A stretch of 29,022 bases of DNA from contig BMAT01012884.1 in assembly GCA_019649035.1 (NCBI GenBank), forward strand, positions 280,080 through 309,101, in the 5' to 3' direction. A model generated the notes under the pieces. The model ran no database searches. It worked only from the letters and a program-made list of their open reading frames with translations, and had not been told where the DNA came from. The position numbers and the translations under genes were made by a program. This DNA is from Elysia marginata (lineage: Eukaryota > Mollusca > Gastropoda > Plakobranchidae). Shown here piece by piece: positions 1 through 8,300 of this stretch (within the stretch, counting starts at the first letter, position 1; each line of letters begins with the position of its first letter).

Positions 1-118
1 TCTCTCTCTCTCTTTCTCTCTCTTTCTCTTCCTCCCTCTCAAACACATACATACGCGCTTTTCTCTCTCTCTTTTTTTTCCTCATTCTTTCTCTCTATAT
101 ATCTATCTTTCTATCTCA
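1..118. repeat. Polypyrimidine (TC)n tract
   Basis: Interrupted TC/TTTC simple repeat at the window edge, with short TA/CATA interruptions. It is probably the end of a longer microsatellite cut by the window. Confidence 0.9.
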
Positions 119-187
119 TTTTTTCCGTTCTTCATCACAAACTATTACATGTACACTCCAACCTGTCTCAATCAACATAAGACCTCT

Positions 188-215
188 ACCCCCCCCCACA
201 CACACACACACACCC
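188..215. repeat. Poly-C followed by (CA)n microsatellite
   Basis: A run of about nine C residues passes directly into about eight CA units. Confidence 0.9.
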
Positions 216-619
216 GATCCATCTTTTCTGCTTTTCACTTATTCCACCTCCTTCTTATCCACCATCAACTGAATACTTTTATCCATCATTTCTTTTGTCC
301 CTTACATGATAAATCATTTTTAAGTTAGTAGACTAAAAACCAAGTCATCAACATGAAACCTTTACATTTAAGTTCATAAACGAAGAACATAAGTTATTAT
401 GAATGTTCTTAAAAGGGTTAGTACATGTACTATCAAATGTTTTAAGGTTTGGGAAAAGAAGCTTCTCGCCAATCTTTTTTCTATTCTTTAAGTTCCCTCA
501 GACTTAGCCCGTGCGGCGAAATAATCAAAATACTTTCGGCCTGGTTGGGTGGGTTACATCTTTCAAGATCTATTCTGTTTCGGCTGCCGAAAATCTTTTC
601 TGATTCATTTGCACTTGCT

Positions 620-620
<1 letters not shown>
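216..620. other. AT-rich spacer, no gene seen
   Basis: A short frame from 449 ends inside the neighbouring (GA)n tract and encodes an RE-repeat tail, so it is an artefact. Nothing else is recognised. Confidence 0.6.

Positions 621-674
<54 letters not shown>
621..674. repeat. (GA)n microsatellite 1
   Basis: About 25 GA units with two AAAG interruptions. It forms a purine tract on the + strand. The RE/ER-rich and SL-rich frames that overlap it are by-products of the repeat. Confidence 0.95.
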
Positions 675-763
675 TTTGTGGGAGAATTTGAGGAGAAGGT
701 GGAGAGAGATGAGGTTGAAAAAAGAGTTACTTGAGTAATGGCATCTTGCTTCTCAATGCTGTG

Positions 764-765
<2 letters not shown>

Positions 766-810
<45 letters not shown>

Positions 811-817
811 AGAGAGA
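766..817. repeat. (GA)n microsatellite 2
   Basis: A second pure (GA)n run begins 92 bases after the first ends and has the same strand polarity. The sequence between the two is also purine-rich, so they may be one decayed array. Confidence 0.95.
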
Positions 818-859
818 TAACATAATGAGAAAGGAATGGAAAGGGAGAATGAGAGACAC

Positions 860-3084
860 AGCCGGGTCAACAGAAAAGGTTCATACAGTCATAATGATCC
901 TGTACTGATCATGTCATGTGAAAGCCTGCAGTGGACGTTACTAACTGGTGTACTCGTCATAAACACATGACTTTCCCTTTGTCCACGACTACATCTCACT
1001 TTTCATGTTTAAGGAGCTAAATGTCTGTCTCCTAAACTTCCTCTTGGTTCTCTCGTTTCGTTTTTTTTATAACGAGTGGTATTTTTCTTTACTGACCGGG
1101 TTCTTCTTAAAAAAATAAGAAAGAAAGAAATAAGACAATTATTTTTAATTAAATAAAAAGTAAATTATATCATAATTATGTACTATATTTTGCCGAGTTA
1201 TTAGTTCTATTGTTATGTAAAGAAATAAAAGTATTCTTCTTTATAAGTATTCTACTTTGCAAAATGATAAATAGTTTGACTTTTTTAAACGAAGAATTTT
1301 CTTTCGTACTTTTTCTTAATCCAATTGTCCTTTTGGGTTATCCTTCTCCTTAACACGTAACATTCATCTAAGGCCTGGAAAAAAGGTATTTATGATATTC
1401 TCGCTCAGTTCTGAGTCTGTCTTTCTTATTACTCTAAATACAATGTTTTGCTTCAAAGAAAAGCGATTGTTTTTTAGTTTAAAATTAAAGTTTTAAGCAT
1501 GTTGTTTAAACAAAAAATGCCTCAAAAGCTTTCCACATTGACACACTAAGTATAGACAGACGGTGCGAGTTACCCTGCATTCAGATATTTTTCTTAATTA
1601 TTTCTGCGCCACAAAAATGAGTAGGTAACCAATATACTTGCTTTAGGAACCTAAGAAACCTATAATTGAAAAAGACATAGTTATCTTTTTTTTACATAAA
1701 ACGGAGAAAGTGCGCCATTTGAGCCAAATTTTTAAGATGTTTACCTGACTGTCGTAAGAAAAAATTAATGTCAGCGCGTACCAAGTCTCCTATCGGGAGC
1801 TTCTAGTTTATACAGTACGATTGAGAACTTCTAGCTCATCCTTACAGGACGGCACGGCTTTGAAACCAAATGCTGTCGTGTTGGGTTTTTTTGATAAGTC
1901 TTAAAAATATCACCGGAGTAGAGTTTCATCTTATTAGTAATATTATAAGACACAAATAATTTCTTATAATTCAGAATGTCAAAATGATCTAGGGACATTT
2001 CCGTCTCTTGCGAAAACCTATCGTTAATAACTTTAATAGGAAGCAAATCCGAATATTCTTTCCTGAAGACTGATGTGTTTTCTATGTTATTTAAAAAATC
2101 CAGAATCTAGCCTTGCGTCAGTTTCGGTAAATCGAGCCTTAAGATTTCCCTTCTTCCTCTTTGTTCAATTCTAGAAAAGATTTGTTTGAAAGATGCCGAG
2201 TTGTCGTAAAATGAGTCGCCTTAAAAACTAGTGATGGAGCTGTTTATCACTGTCCACTTCCACAATTTTAGCTCACCACCAAGGACAACCTACATGACAA
2301 CTCCTTTTAAAGAGAAACATGTTTTTGCAGTTTTACCTCAGCCGGAAATTATCGATTCAATTTTGGAATATCACTTCTGTTATTATTCTGCCTTACAGCT
2401 CAACCTGCTTTGTCGCTTGTCAAGCATTTAAATGTAAAAATCTCATATTTTTTCAATGAGTTTAGTGATTTTCTTCCACACAGACTTTAATGAAGGTTAC
2501 TTAGAAAAGGGAAGAATATAAAAAAAAAAGTAAATATATCGTGCACTTGTTTTACACCAGCCATTTAGATATAAAAAACACCGAATAAGCAGTTTAGCTT
2601 TTGTATCGCCTTTTTAAATCGCTCTCTATCAAGGTCATGTAACCCTTATGGGTAAAATAAATTCGTGCTGTTTCTATATTTTTATAGACATCTTTAATTG
2701 CATGATGTCCTAAAATAAAGGTTTTTTTTTAAGGTATCAATGAAGCTTGAGCTTTTAGATTTGGGTAAAAGGTTTTTTTTTCTTTTTAATAAATCAACGA
2801 GTTAAATCTTTATGTTGTAAACCGATTTTTTTTTCGCTTTGAAAAGTTTGTTTTTTTAACAGTCCAAGTGCTTGGGTGATTCCACAATGATCATGATCGT
2901 GTTCAAACTGTTCCTTAATTTAAAAATTTGCCAAGTTAGGTTTTTCAATTGTGAGATTACTAGGATAAATCAACATTCTAAAGCAGAATTCACAACACTT
3001 GGAGTATATTTATAAAGTAGATAAAGATCCAAAAAGGATGCGATATGTAAATATGTACAATCTAAGTAAAAGATTATAGAATAG
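860..3084. other. Unique AT-rich DNA, no gene recognised
   Basis: About 2.2 kb of AT-rich sequence with no recognisable coding frame or RNA gene. The short frames at 1831-2046 (minus) and 2231-2431 (plus) have no recognisable domain. A cluster of T8-T10 runs lies at 2720-2860 (for example 2722, 2773, 2826 and 2851). These could be old poly-A tails of minus-strand retroelements, but no attached element is visible. Confidence 0.55.
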
Positions 3085-3420
3085 CAGATTCACAAACTAT
3101 CACTCATTGAAACAAAAAAAAAACAATACAACGTAAGTTTATACATACAAACGTTTCGGCTTCAGAATGAAATCCAAAACACAATGGAGATATAAGACAT
3201 TTCCGGATTTAAAATAAAGAGAAGATTTATTATTACACTTTATATGAAGACATAATGTAATCTTCTCTTTAGTTTAAATCCGGAAATGTTTTATATCTCC
3301 ATTGTAATTTGGATTTCATTCTGAAGAAGGCAGTAAAATGAAGCCGAAATATTTTGATGTATAAACTTCGGCTGTATTGTTTTTTTTCTTGTTTCAAGGA
3401 GTGGTAGGTTGTGAATCTAC
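3085..3420. repeat. Long imperfect inverted repeat (foldback) with Penelope-like features
   Basis: The left arm is about 3085-3228 and the right arm about 3259-3420, with a spacer of roughly 30 bases. The right arm read in reverse complement matches the left arm almost end to end, with scattered substitutions and one 15-base gap. Shared blocks include the outer end (agattcacaa near 3086 against ttgtgaatct ending at 3418), a poly-A/CAATACA block, GTTTATACAT, TTTCGGCTTC, GAAATCCAAA, CAATGGAGATATAA, CATTTCCGGATTTAAA and AGAGAAGATT. Each arm read outward contains a CTGAAG...GCCGAAA core like the small hammerhead ribozymes associated with Penelope-like retroelements. Such elements are known to leave inverted and partly tandem terminal repeats. 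No reverse transcriptase or GIY-YIG frame lies between the arms, so this is either a solo inverted terminal pair or an unrelated foldback MITE. Confidence 0.85.
3321..3373 (+). ncRNA. Hammerhead-ribozyme-like core, Penelope-associated type
   Basis: CTGAAGA (3321-3327) fits the conserved CUGANGA box. A short stem II, GGC (3329-3331) with GCC (3343-3345), closes a loop of about 11 bases. GAAA follows at 3346-3349, the second conserved box. Downstream, TTT...ATAAAC resembles a short stem III like those of minimal Penelope hammerheads. Only 3 bp of stem II are clear, and I could not assign the cleavage site with confidence. It may be active only as a dimer, or may be inactive. Confidence 0.45.
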
Positions 3421-3720
3421 TTTTTTTAACCTTTTACCAGGGCAAATGAGGCACAACTCAGAATTTAAACACATTTAGCTATTGGCATTTAAAATAATTA
3501 TTCTATAACCTTTGAGAGGTTGAAAACATTATAACTCTCAAGATAAGTAAAACAGGGCTCTTTATCATAGTTTATGAATCTGTTAGCCGGTTTAATAACG
3601 GTGTTTCTTCTGTATTTAGATCTATATTACACGTTAGTATAATGCAATTTGTATAGAATTTCTCACAATAATTCTGGTAGTATCAAATGTTGCTATTGGT
3701 ACTTTGAAATAAGATGTATT
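3421..3720. other. AT-rich spacer, nothing recognised
   Basis: A short T-run follows the right arm of the foldback, then unremarkable AT-rich sequence. Confidence 0.5.
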
Positions 3721-3725
3721 AAATT

Positions 3726-3755
3726 TATATATATATATATATATTTTTTTTTTTT
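3726..3755. repeat. (TA)n then poly-T
   Basis: About nine TA units run directly into a T12 tract. Confidence 0.9.
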
Positions 3756-3922
3756 GCAATAGACCGTTCCCTTTTAGCCGTTTCCTTGCTTTTTGTCCTC
3801 AGGCGGTTGCCTTTTTCTGGATTCATCTGTTTTCAATGATATTATGTTAGTTTGACTTCTGAAACCCTCTATCTTCTATGTATTTACAAAAAGAAGAACC
3901 GACAGGCATAAATAAGGACTTG

Positions 3923-3925
3923 CTA

Positions 3926-3978
<53 letters not shown>
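3923..3978. repeat. (TA)n microsatellite
   Basis: A nearly pure (TA)n tract of about 55 bases with one G interruption near 3931. It is self-complementary and able to extrude as a cruciform. The frame 3878-4081, which encodes a YIYIYI run, is an artefact of this tract. Confidence 0.95.
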
Positions 3979-3981
<3 letters not shown>

Positions 3982-4138
3982 CGCTTTGCACAGCTTACAT
4001 ATGTTTCGGTATGGCGTATCTCTTGGCTGTTGTATCGTTAAACAAACATCGGATAGAGCAGTCGTTCCTCTCTTGCAATAATGGTAGACATCACCAAAAG
4101 TCTGCCTGGGACAAGCAAAGTGCAGTACCTGCAGTCTG

Positions 4139-4718
4139 CTTATTCTTATTCTTCTTCGCGTTCTAAAAATGTTAACTTTTTGAAGGATGTATACCCCTCA
4201 GTTCCAAGAAGTTAATCGTTTTTCTAGCCCTATGAGTGGGCCTGATAGTTTGGTGCAAAGCTCTGCAGTGGGTTCCCAAATTTTTTTCTCTGAATTCTTT
4301 ATGCAGCAAGCATTCCTGGAGGATATTCAGTTGTCTCTGCAGTGTGTCCTCATTTGCACATTTCTGATTCCCCTATTCTAAAAGTTTTGAACATGTGTTT
4401 TGCCAATTTGTTATGACCAGTTCTTAATCTAAAGAGGGATGTTTGTTACTTTCTGCCGAGTTTGTAGAAGTCATCTCATTTGTTAAAATCTTCATGTCTC
4501 TTTCCCATCTATCTCCTGCGGCCATCTTGATCATTATTTTTGCTTCTTGGTATTTGAGTGCTGTTTCTTCTTGATCCAAGCCAAGTTTGGGGAGGTTGTT
4601 TGCCTTTTCATTGCCCTCGATGTTGCTGGGTCCAGGTATCCACTTAAGGGTGAGTTCTCCTACCCTGGCCCTAAACTCCAGCAGTTGTTTCTCTGCTGTG
4701 AAAAGCATGTTGGATATA
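4139..4718 (-). mobile_element. 5'-truncated LINE 3' end with decayed RNase H domain
   Basis: On the minus strand, 4708 to 4424 reads as the end of an RNase H domain from a LINE of the I/Nimb-like group. The signature block LKWIPGPSNIEGNEKANN is followed by a basic helical region (YQEAKIMIKMAAGDRWERDMK). The usual motif is WIPGHS-N--GNE-AD. Here the catalytic His is Pro and the final Asp is Asn, so the enzyme is dead. After a frameshift near 4430 the homology continues as FRLRTGHNKLAKHMFKTF with RIGESEMC, the typical C-terminal region after RNase H, and then further broken pieces to about 4190. The 3' end near 4139-4170 is GAACGCGAAGAAGAATAAGAATAAG, a decayed (GAA)n-type tail seen in this LINE group. 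The flanks CTGCAGTCTG (4129-4138) and CTGCAGTTTG (4719-4728) match at 9 of 10 bases and are a plausible target-site duplication. The plus-strand frame at 4187-4381 is antisense to this element. Confidence 0.8.
4424..4708 (-). pseudogene. LINE RNase H fragment (inactive)
   Basis: A 94-codon open remnant in the middle of the LINE relic. It lacks the upstream endonuclease, reverse transcriptase and first half of RNase H. The expected catalytic His is Pro and the expected catalytic Asp is Asn within the block at about 4594-4644. The frame is lost at about 4430, where related sequence continues in another phase. Confidence 0.75.
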
Positions 4719-4729
4719 CTGCAGTTTGA

Positions 4730-5064
4730 TTGTCCCCTTAAGAAGAACTGAGTAAAAACAACTCACAGCACAATTAGGTTAATTAAGAGTAATGCTGTTT
4801 ACGGCATTTATCATGATAAGACGGTATAAAACTAAAAATTATTCATCACAACCGTAAGGTTTGACCTGGCGAGCTCTAGTTCTTTACTCCACAAATAGTT
4901 CCTGGCGAGCCACAACATAACTGTGAATGCTGGCCGTGGCTTTCTGACCTGAGAAGGAAGTGACTCTATGATCCATGCTTTGTGTGTTTCGTTATAGGTC
5001 ATGTGAGATAGTTGTAGCTTCACGTGTTCTCAACTTCATTTGGCTGATTTGGGTTGATGATTCA
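4730..5064. other. Spacer with an unassigned, moderately GC-richer block
   Basis: A minus-strand open stretch at 4832-5023 encodes 63 residues with no recognised motif. The part at 4860-4980 is GC-richer than its surroundings and could be an unknown repeat. CTATGATCCAT at 4965-4975 recurs as CTATGATCTAT at 5355-5365, just beyond the SINE B head. Confidence 0.4.
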
Positions 5065-5354
5065 CATAATAATAATAACACCTATATATTTTTTATACAC
5101 TGTATTAATCCCTTTCGGGAAATTTGTCTTCGTTACTCAGCGTAACTGTGTCGCCACAGAGCAGCGCCACTAATGCCCCAGCAGACCAGAACATTTGAAG
5201 CCTGTAGCTGGGTACCCATTTGACAGGTGGATGGACTGGGGAAAGTTAAGGTTAATTGCTTTCCCAAGGCAATTGCAACATAGCATGGTCGGGAATCGAA
5301 CCCGTGACCTCCAGATCTCGAGTCCGATCCGCTAACCACTCCACCACGCTGACC
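5065..5354 (-). mobile_element. tRNA-derived SINE (family B here)
   Basis: On the minus strand the head begins at 5354 with GGTCAGCG. Pol III box A is TGGTGGAGTGG (complement of 5336-5346) and box B is GGTTCGATTCC (complement of 5292-5302), both close to consensus. A non-tRNA body of about 200 bases follows. It ends with CGAAAGGGATTAATACAGTGTATA and an ATT-rich tail with (TTA)4 at about 5067-5078. The length and layout fit a SINE. The head resembles a tRNA of the Ser/Leu type, but I do not assign the parent. The minus-strand frame 5133-5339 is a shadow. It is not a functional tRNA, because the head runs directly into the body and has no separate terminator. Confidence 0.85.
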
Positions 5355-5365
5355 CTATGATCTAT

Positions 5366-5690
5366 TCTCCTTAACCATCATTATGATGATTTATTTTGTT
5401 GCTGTTGTTATTATGAATGTTGAGATTGTTGTCATTATTATCGGAAGTTGTAAAATTTATTGTTTTTATTATAACTGTGATTGCAACTAGTATGCTAATT
5501 GCTGCATTGTTTCTACTATTACATCATTTCTCGGTTTTTGTTATTATTAATTTATTGCTGTAAGTTGTTGACGTTGTTTTTGTTATTATTTTTATCATTA
5601 TTTTAATATAATTATTATCAACTTTATTACTTTTACAATCATTACAACCATAATTTTTATCACCATTGTAATCATTATCGTAAAGGATGC
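5366..5690. repeat. Degenerate ATT/GTT-rich low-complexity stretch
   Basis: Imperfect TTATTATT, GTTGTTATT and ATTATTATCA motifs recur throughout. The minus-strand Asn/Lys-rich frame at 5524-5715 results from the composition. It may be an aged trinucleotide repeat next to the SINE head. Confidence 0.7.
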
Positions 5691-5699
5691 GAAATGTCT

Positions 5700-6900
5700 C
5701 TAACATAGAGAACATAATTCAAAGAAAACAATAGCGTTTCGTTTGGCTCTGCTATGTCTTTCTTCACTTAAAATAGTGCAAAATCTAAACCTAATTGTTC
5801 CATCAAGGTCGGTATAGTGTGTGATAAGTACCAACATCACAGTAACATATTAAATTGAATGGGCGCAGCAGCTCTTTAATGTTGGCGACCAATTTACGCT
5901 TAACAATGCTATAATGCCTGCCCATCATATTTATTTATAGAGAAGGCACCTACCAAAGACTCCCTTTACAATCGAAAACCATACTGGGCATGATTATTTT
6001 GTATCATTTACTATAACTATGTTTCGCTAATGATTTCGATAAATCACAATTAAAATGTAATAAAAAATGTTGACACTAAATTATTACCGCTCAGCCGGGT
6101 ATGTGGTCGTTAAAAGCAAATTCATCAAAAATATCTATGGGGAAAGGAAACAAGCTGAAAGCATTTTATTTACAACAAATTATGCCTCTTGTATTTGTTC
6201 ATGTAGAGAAACTATTGAAAATGCTTACTTGTTTGATTAGCCACCAAAACTATAAAGAAAACTCTCCATTTCCTAGATCTTTGATACCCTGAGAGGTTTG
6301 TCCTCTTTCAGAGATAATAGACACCAATTAAATAATTATTATGGATGTTTTGGGCGTTCAAGTAAACATAGTGGCTTACGAAATAGAACTGAACCAGTGT
6401 TTAGAATTATGCTTTGTTGTTTATGATCACTCTGATTGTGTCACTAAATCGTCTTTCGAGGAAAACTGATACTATTTACTCTCTCACTCTAATTGAATAA
6501 ATATTATTGTCAACAATAGTAGTACTTTCAGAGAAATGTAGTTTTCTGCATTGTTTTCATCATCACTACGTGTAAATTTATCATCGCCGGATAAACTGAT
6601 TGCGCCTAACAGGATCATGATGCAGTTGTTTTGGTTGGGTTTTTTTTTCCTTTTTGTCCCGAAAACTGAAATCAATGATTTAGGAGACAAAAAGCATTAC
6701 TGCTTTCCATAGTTCCAGGAGACAAATTTACAGCTAGACTTATTGATGCAGCTGTAACAAGTTCAATACTGAAGCGGGGAGTGCGTAGGTGTTGTGTAAC
6801 CGTGGCTGCATAGACGGTGTTCACGCTGGAAGGCATCAGTCAACACAAGAGCTATCAGCACTGCACTAAGTGCTTACATGTCAACACTAGAGTCCCGGTG
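5700..6900. other. Unique AT-rich DNA, no gene recognised
   Basis: The small frames at 6101-6292 (plus) and 6484-6690 (minus) have no recognisable domain. A modestly GC-richer segment at about 6760-6900 precedes the (TC)n tract but has no signature I recognise. Confidence 0.5.
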
Positions 6901-6901
6901 T

Positions 6902-6958
<57 letters not shown>

Positions 6959-7009
6959 CTCTCTCTGTCTATGTCTGTTTCTCTATATATATATATCTAT
7001 CTCTCTCCA
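6902..7009. repeat. (TC)n microsatellite with (TA)n insert
   Basis: A long (TC)n run, pure over about 6916-6953, followed by TCTG variants, then TATATATATATC, then TCTC again. The SLSLSL frame over it is an artefact. Confidence 0.95.
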
Positions 7010-8270
7010 TGTGAAAAACGTTGCTAGGCTACGGACACTGCAATCAAGGAAACGGGGTGACTGTGGAGGTTGGCAAGAGGTGCAGTGTTTTACTATTCAT
7101 TTGAATGTACTATTTTTCTACAAATCTTTCCTATCACTTTTTCGAAGGCTGTAAATCTGTATCAATCATAATTGTTAAGTTCATCTCTCCCATTGCTTTC
7201 AGGCTGTGGATAAGACATGGTGGCCTTCAAATTGAATTTACCTGACAAAAATTTGTTCGCACTTTATCATATCAAATGCCAACATGCTGGTTTTTTTTCG
7301 AGGATTGGGGATTAAGAATGAAACATTTCAATTTAATTATCATTTGCCTTATTATTGAATTTGCATTATGAGAACAGTACCAATAAAATGAAATACACAA
7401 AAATCACAATTAAAACTTCCTGAGCATTCTCAGTAAACAATAAGCTTAAACATCAATTTATGTAGCCTGGTTATGCATTACGAGATAATACAAATTAAAG
7501 CAGAATTAAATTCCTGCATATCCATGAAACTGATTGGGGCTGTTTATTTTAGTATGAACGACAATGTACACTTGTCAGCAAAGACAAATTATGACAAATA
7601 TTGCGTTTCTTTTTTAACTGTTTTAGAGATTCACTTCAATTCAAAGATAAAACATGACATAAGTTACGGGTATTTCTTGCTGTATGAGCTGTAGACGTTT
7701 TAGACAGACAGATTGGAATGATGCTCTTAATGCCGTTTGAGACGTAGACATTCTTGAGGAAAACAAAACATGACAAAATGAGCAGGTTTTTTTTTCATTG
7801 TTGTCTAAGGTTAGAAATTGTTGCAATCATTTAGAATTTGGTCGTGTAGCAATGCCCACGTCATTTACATAAAGAATTAAAAATATCGCCGAACAATAAA
7901 GCCAGGTTGCTTGTTTTAGGATTATAGAACCTGTTAAATACAATTATGTTCCTTTTTTTTTTTTGCGTTTTTTCTTTCAGCCATTAACCTCGCGCATCAT
8001 TGTTGAAACAAGCTTGTGAATTCGTTGAGTTTTCTCCACTTACAGGCAAAAGGCTAACAAGAGATGGTTTTGGCATCGACTTAAACGTGGTTGTTTTTTA
8101 CCATTAAAGTAAGCGTTCGTTTTCTTTTTAGTTACAGCAAAGTTAGAGAAACCTATGTCTTTTTTTTAATTTGCGCATTTAAATATTTAAATACCATGCG
8201 ATTAAGATAACGCTCTAAATGTTTTCACTGAAATATACAGAGCTGCTCTAAACTGGTGAATGAGATTCTG
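7010..8270. other. Unique AT-rich DNA, no gene recognised
   Basis: No recognisable gene or mobile element. The frames at 7473-7694 (plus) and 7641-7826 (minus) overlap each other and match nothing I know. A pure T12 run lies near 7953. Confidence 0.5.
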
Positions 8271-8272
8271 AA

Positions 8273-8300
8273 TTTTTTTTTTTTTTTTTGAGGGGGGGGG
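8273..8300. repeat. Poly-T / poly-G switch
   Basis: A T17 run is followed by GA and then a G9 run (8292-8300). The G-run could take part in G-quadruplex structure or mark an old retroelement tail on the minus strand. No attached element is recognised. Confidence 0.85.

Noticed and set aside
449-859. Three RE- or SL-rich frames on both strands
   Set aside because: They are generated by the two (GA)n microsatellites.
3878-4081. Frame with YIYIYI repeat
   Set aside because: Artefact of the (TA)n tract.
4187-4381. 64-codon plus-strand frame
   Set aside because: Antisense to the minus-strand LINE relic, where the recognisable homology lies.
5133-5339. 68-codon minus-strand frame
   Set aside because: It lies wholly within SINE B and begins in its tRNA-like head.
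5281-5354. Functional tRNA gene on the minus strand
   Set aside because: The boxes are good, but the head continues directly into a SINE body and tail with no terminator, so it is a SINE promoter.
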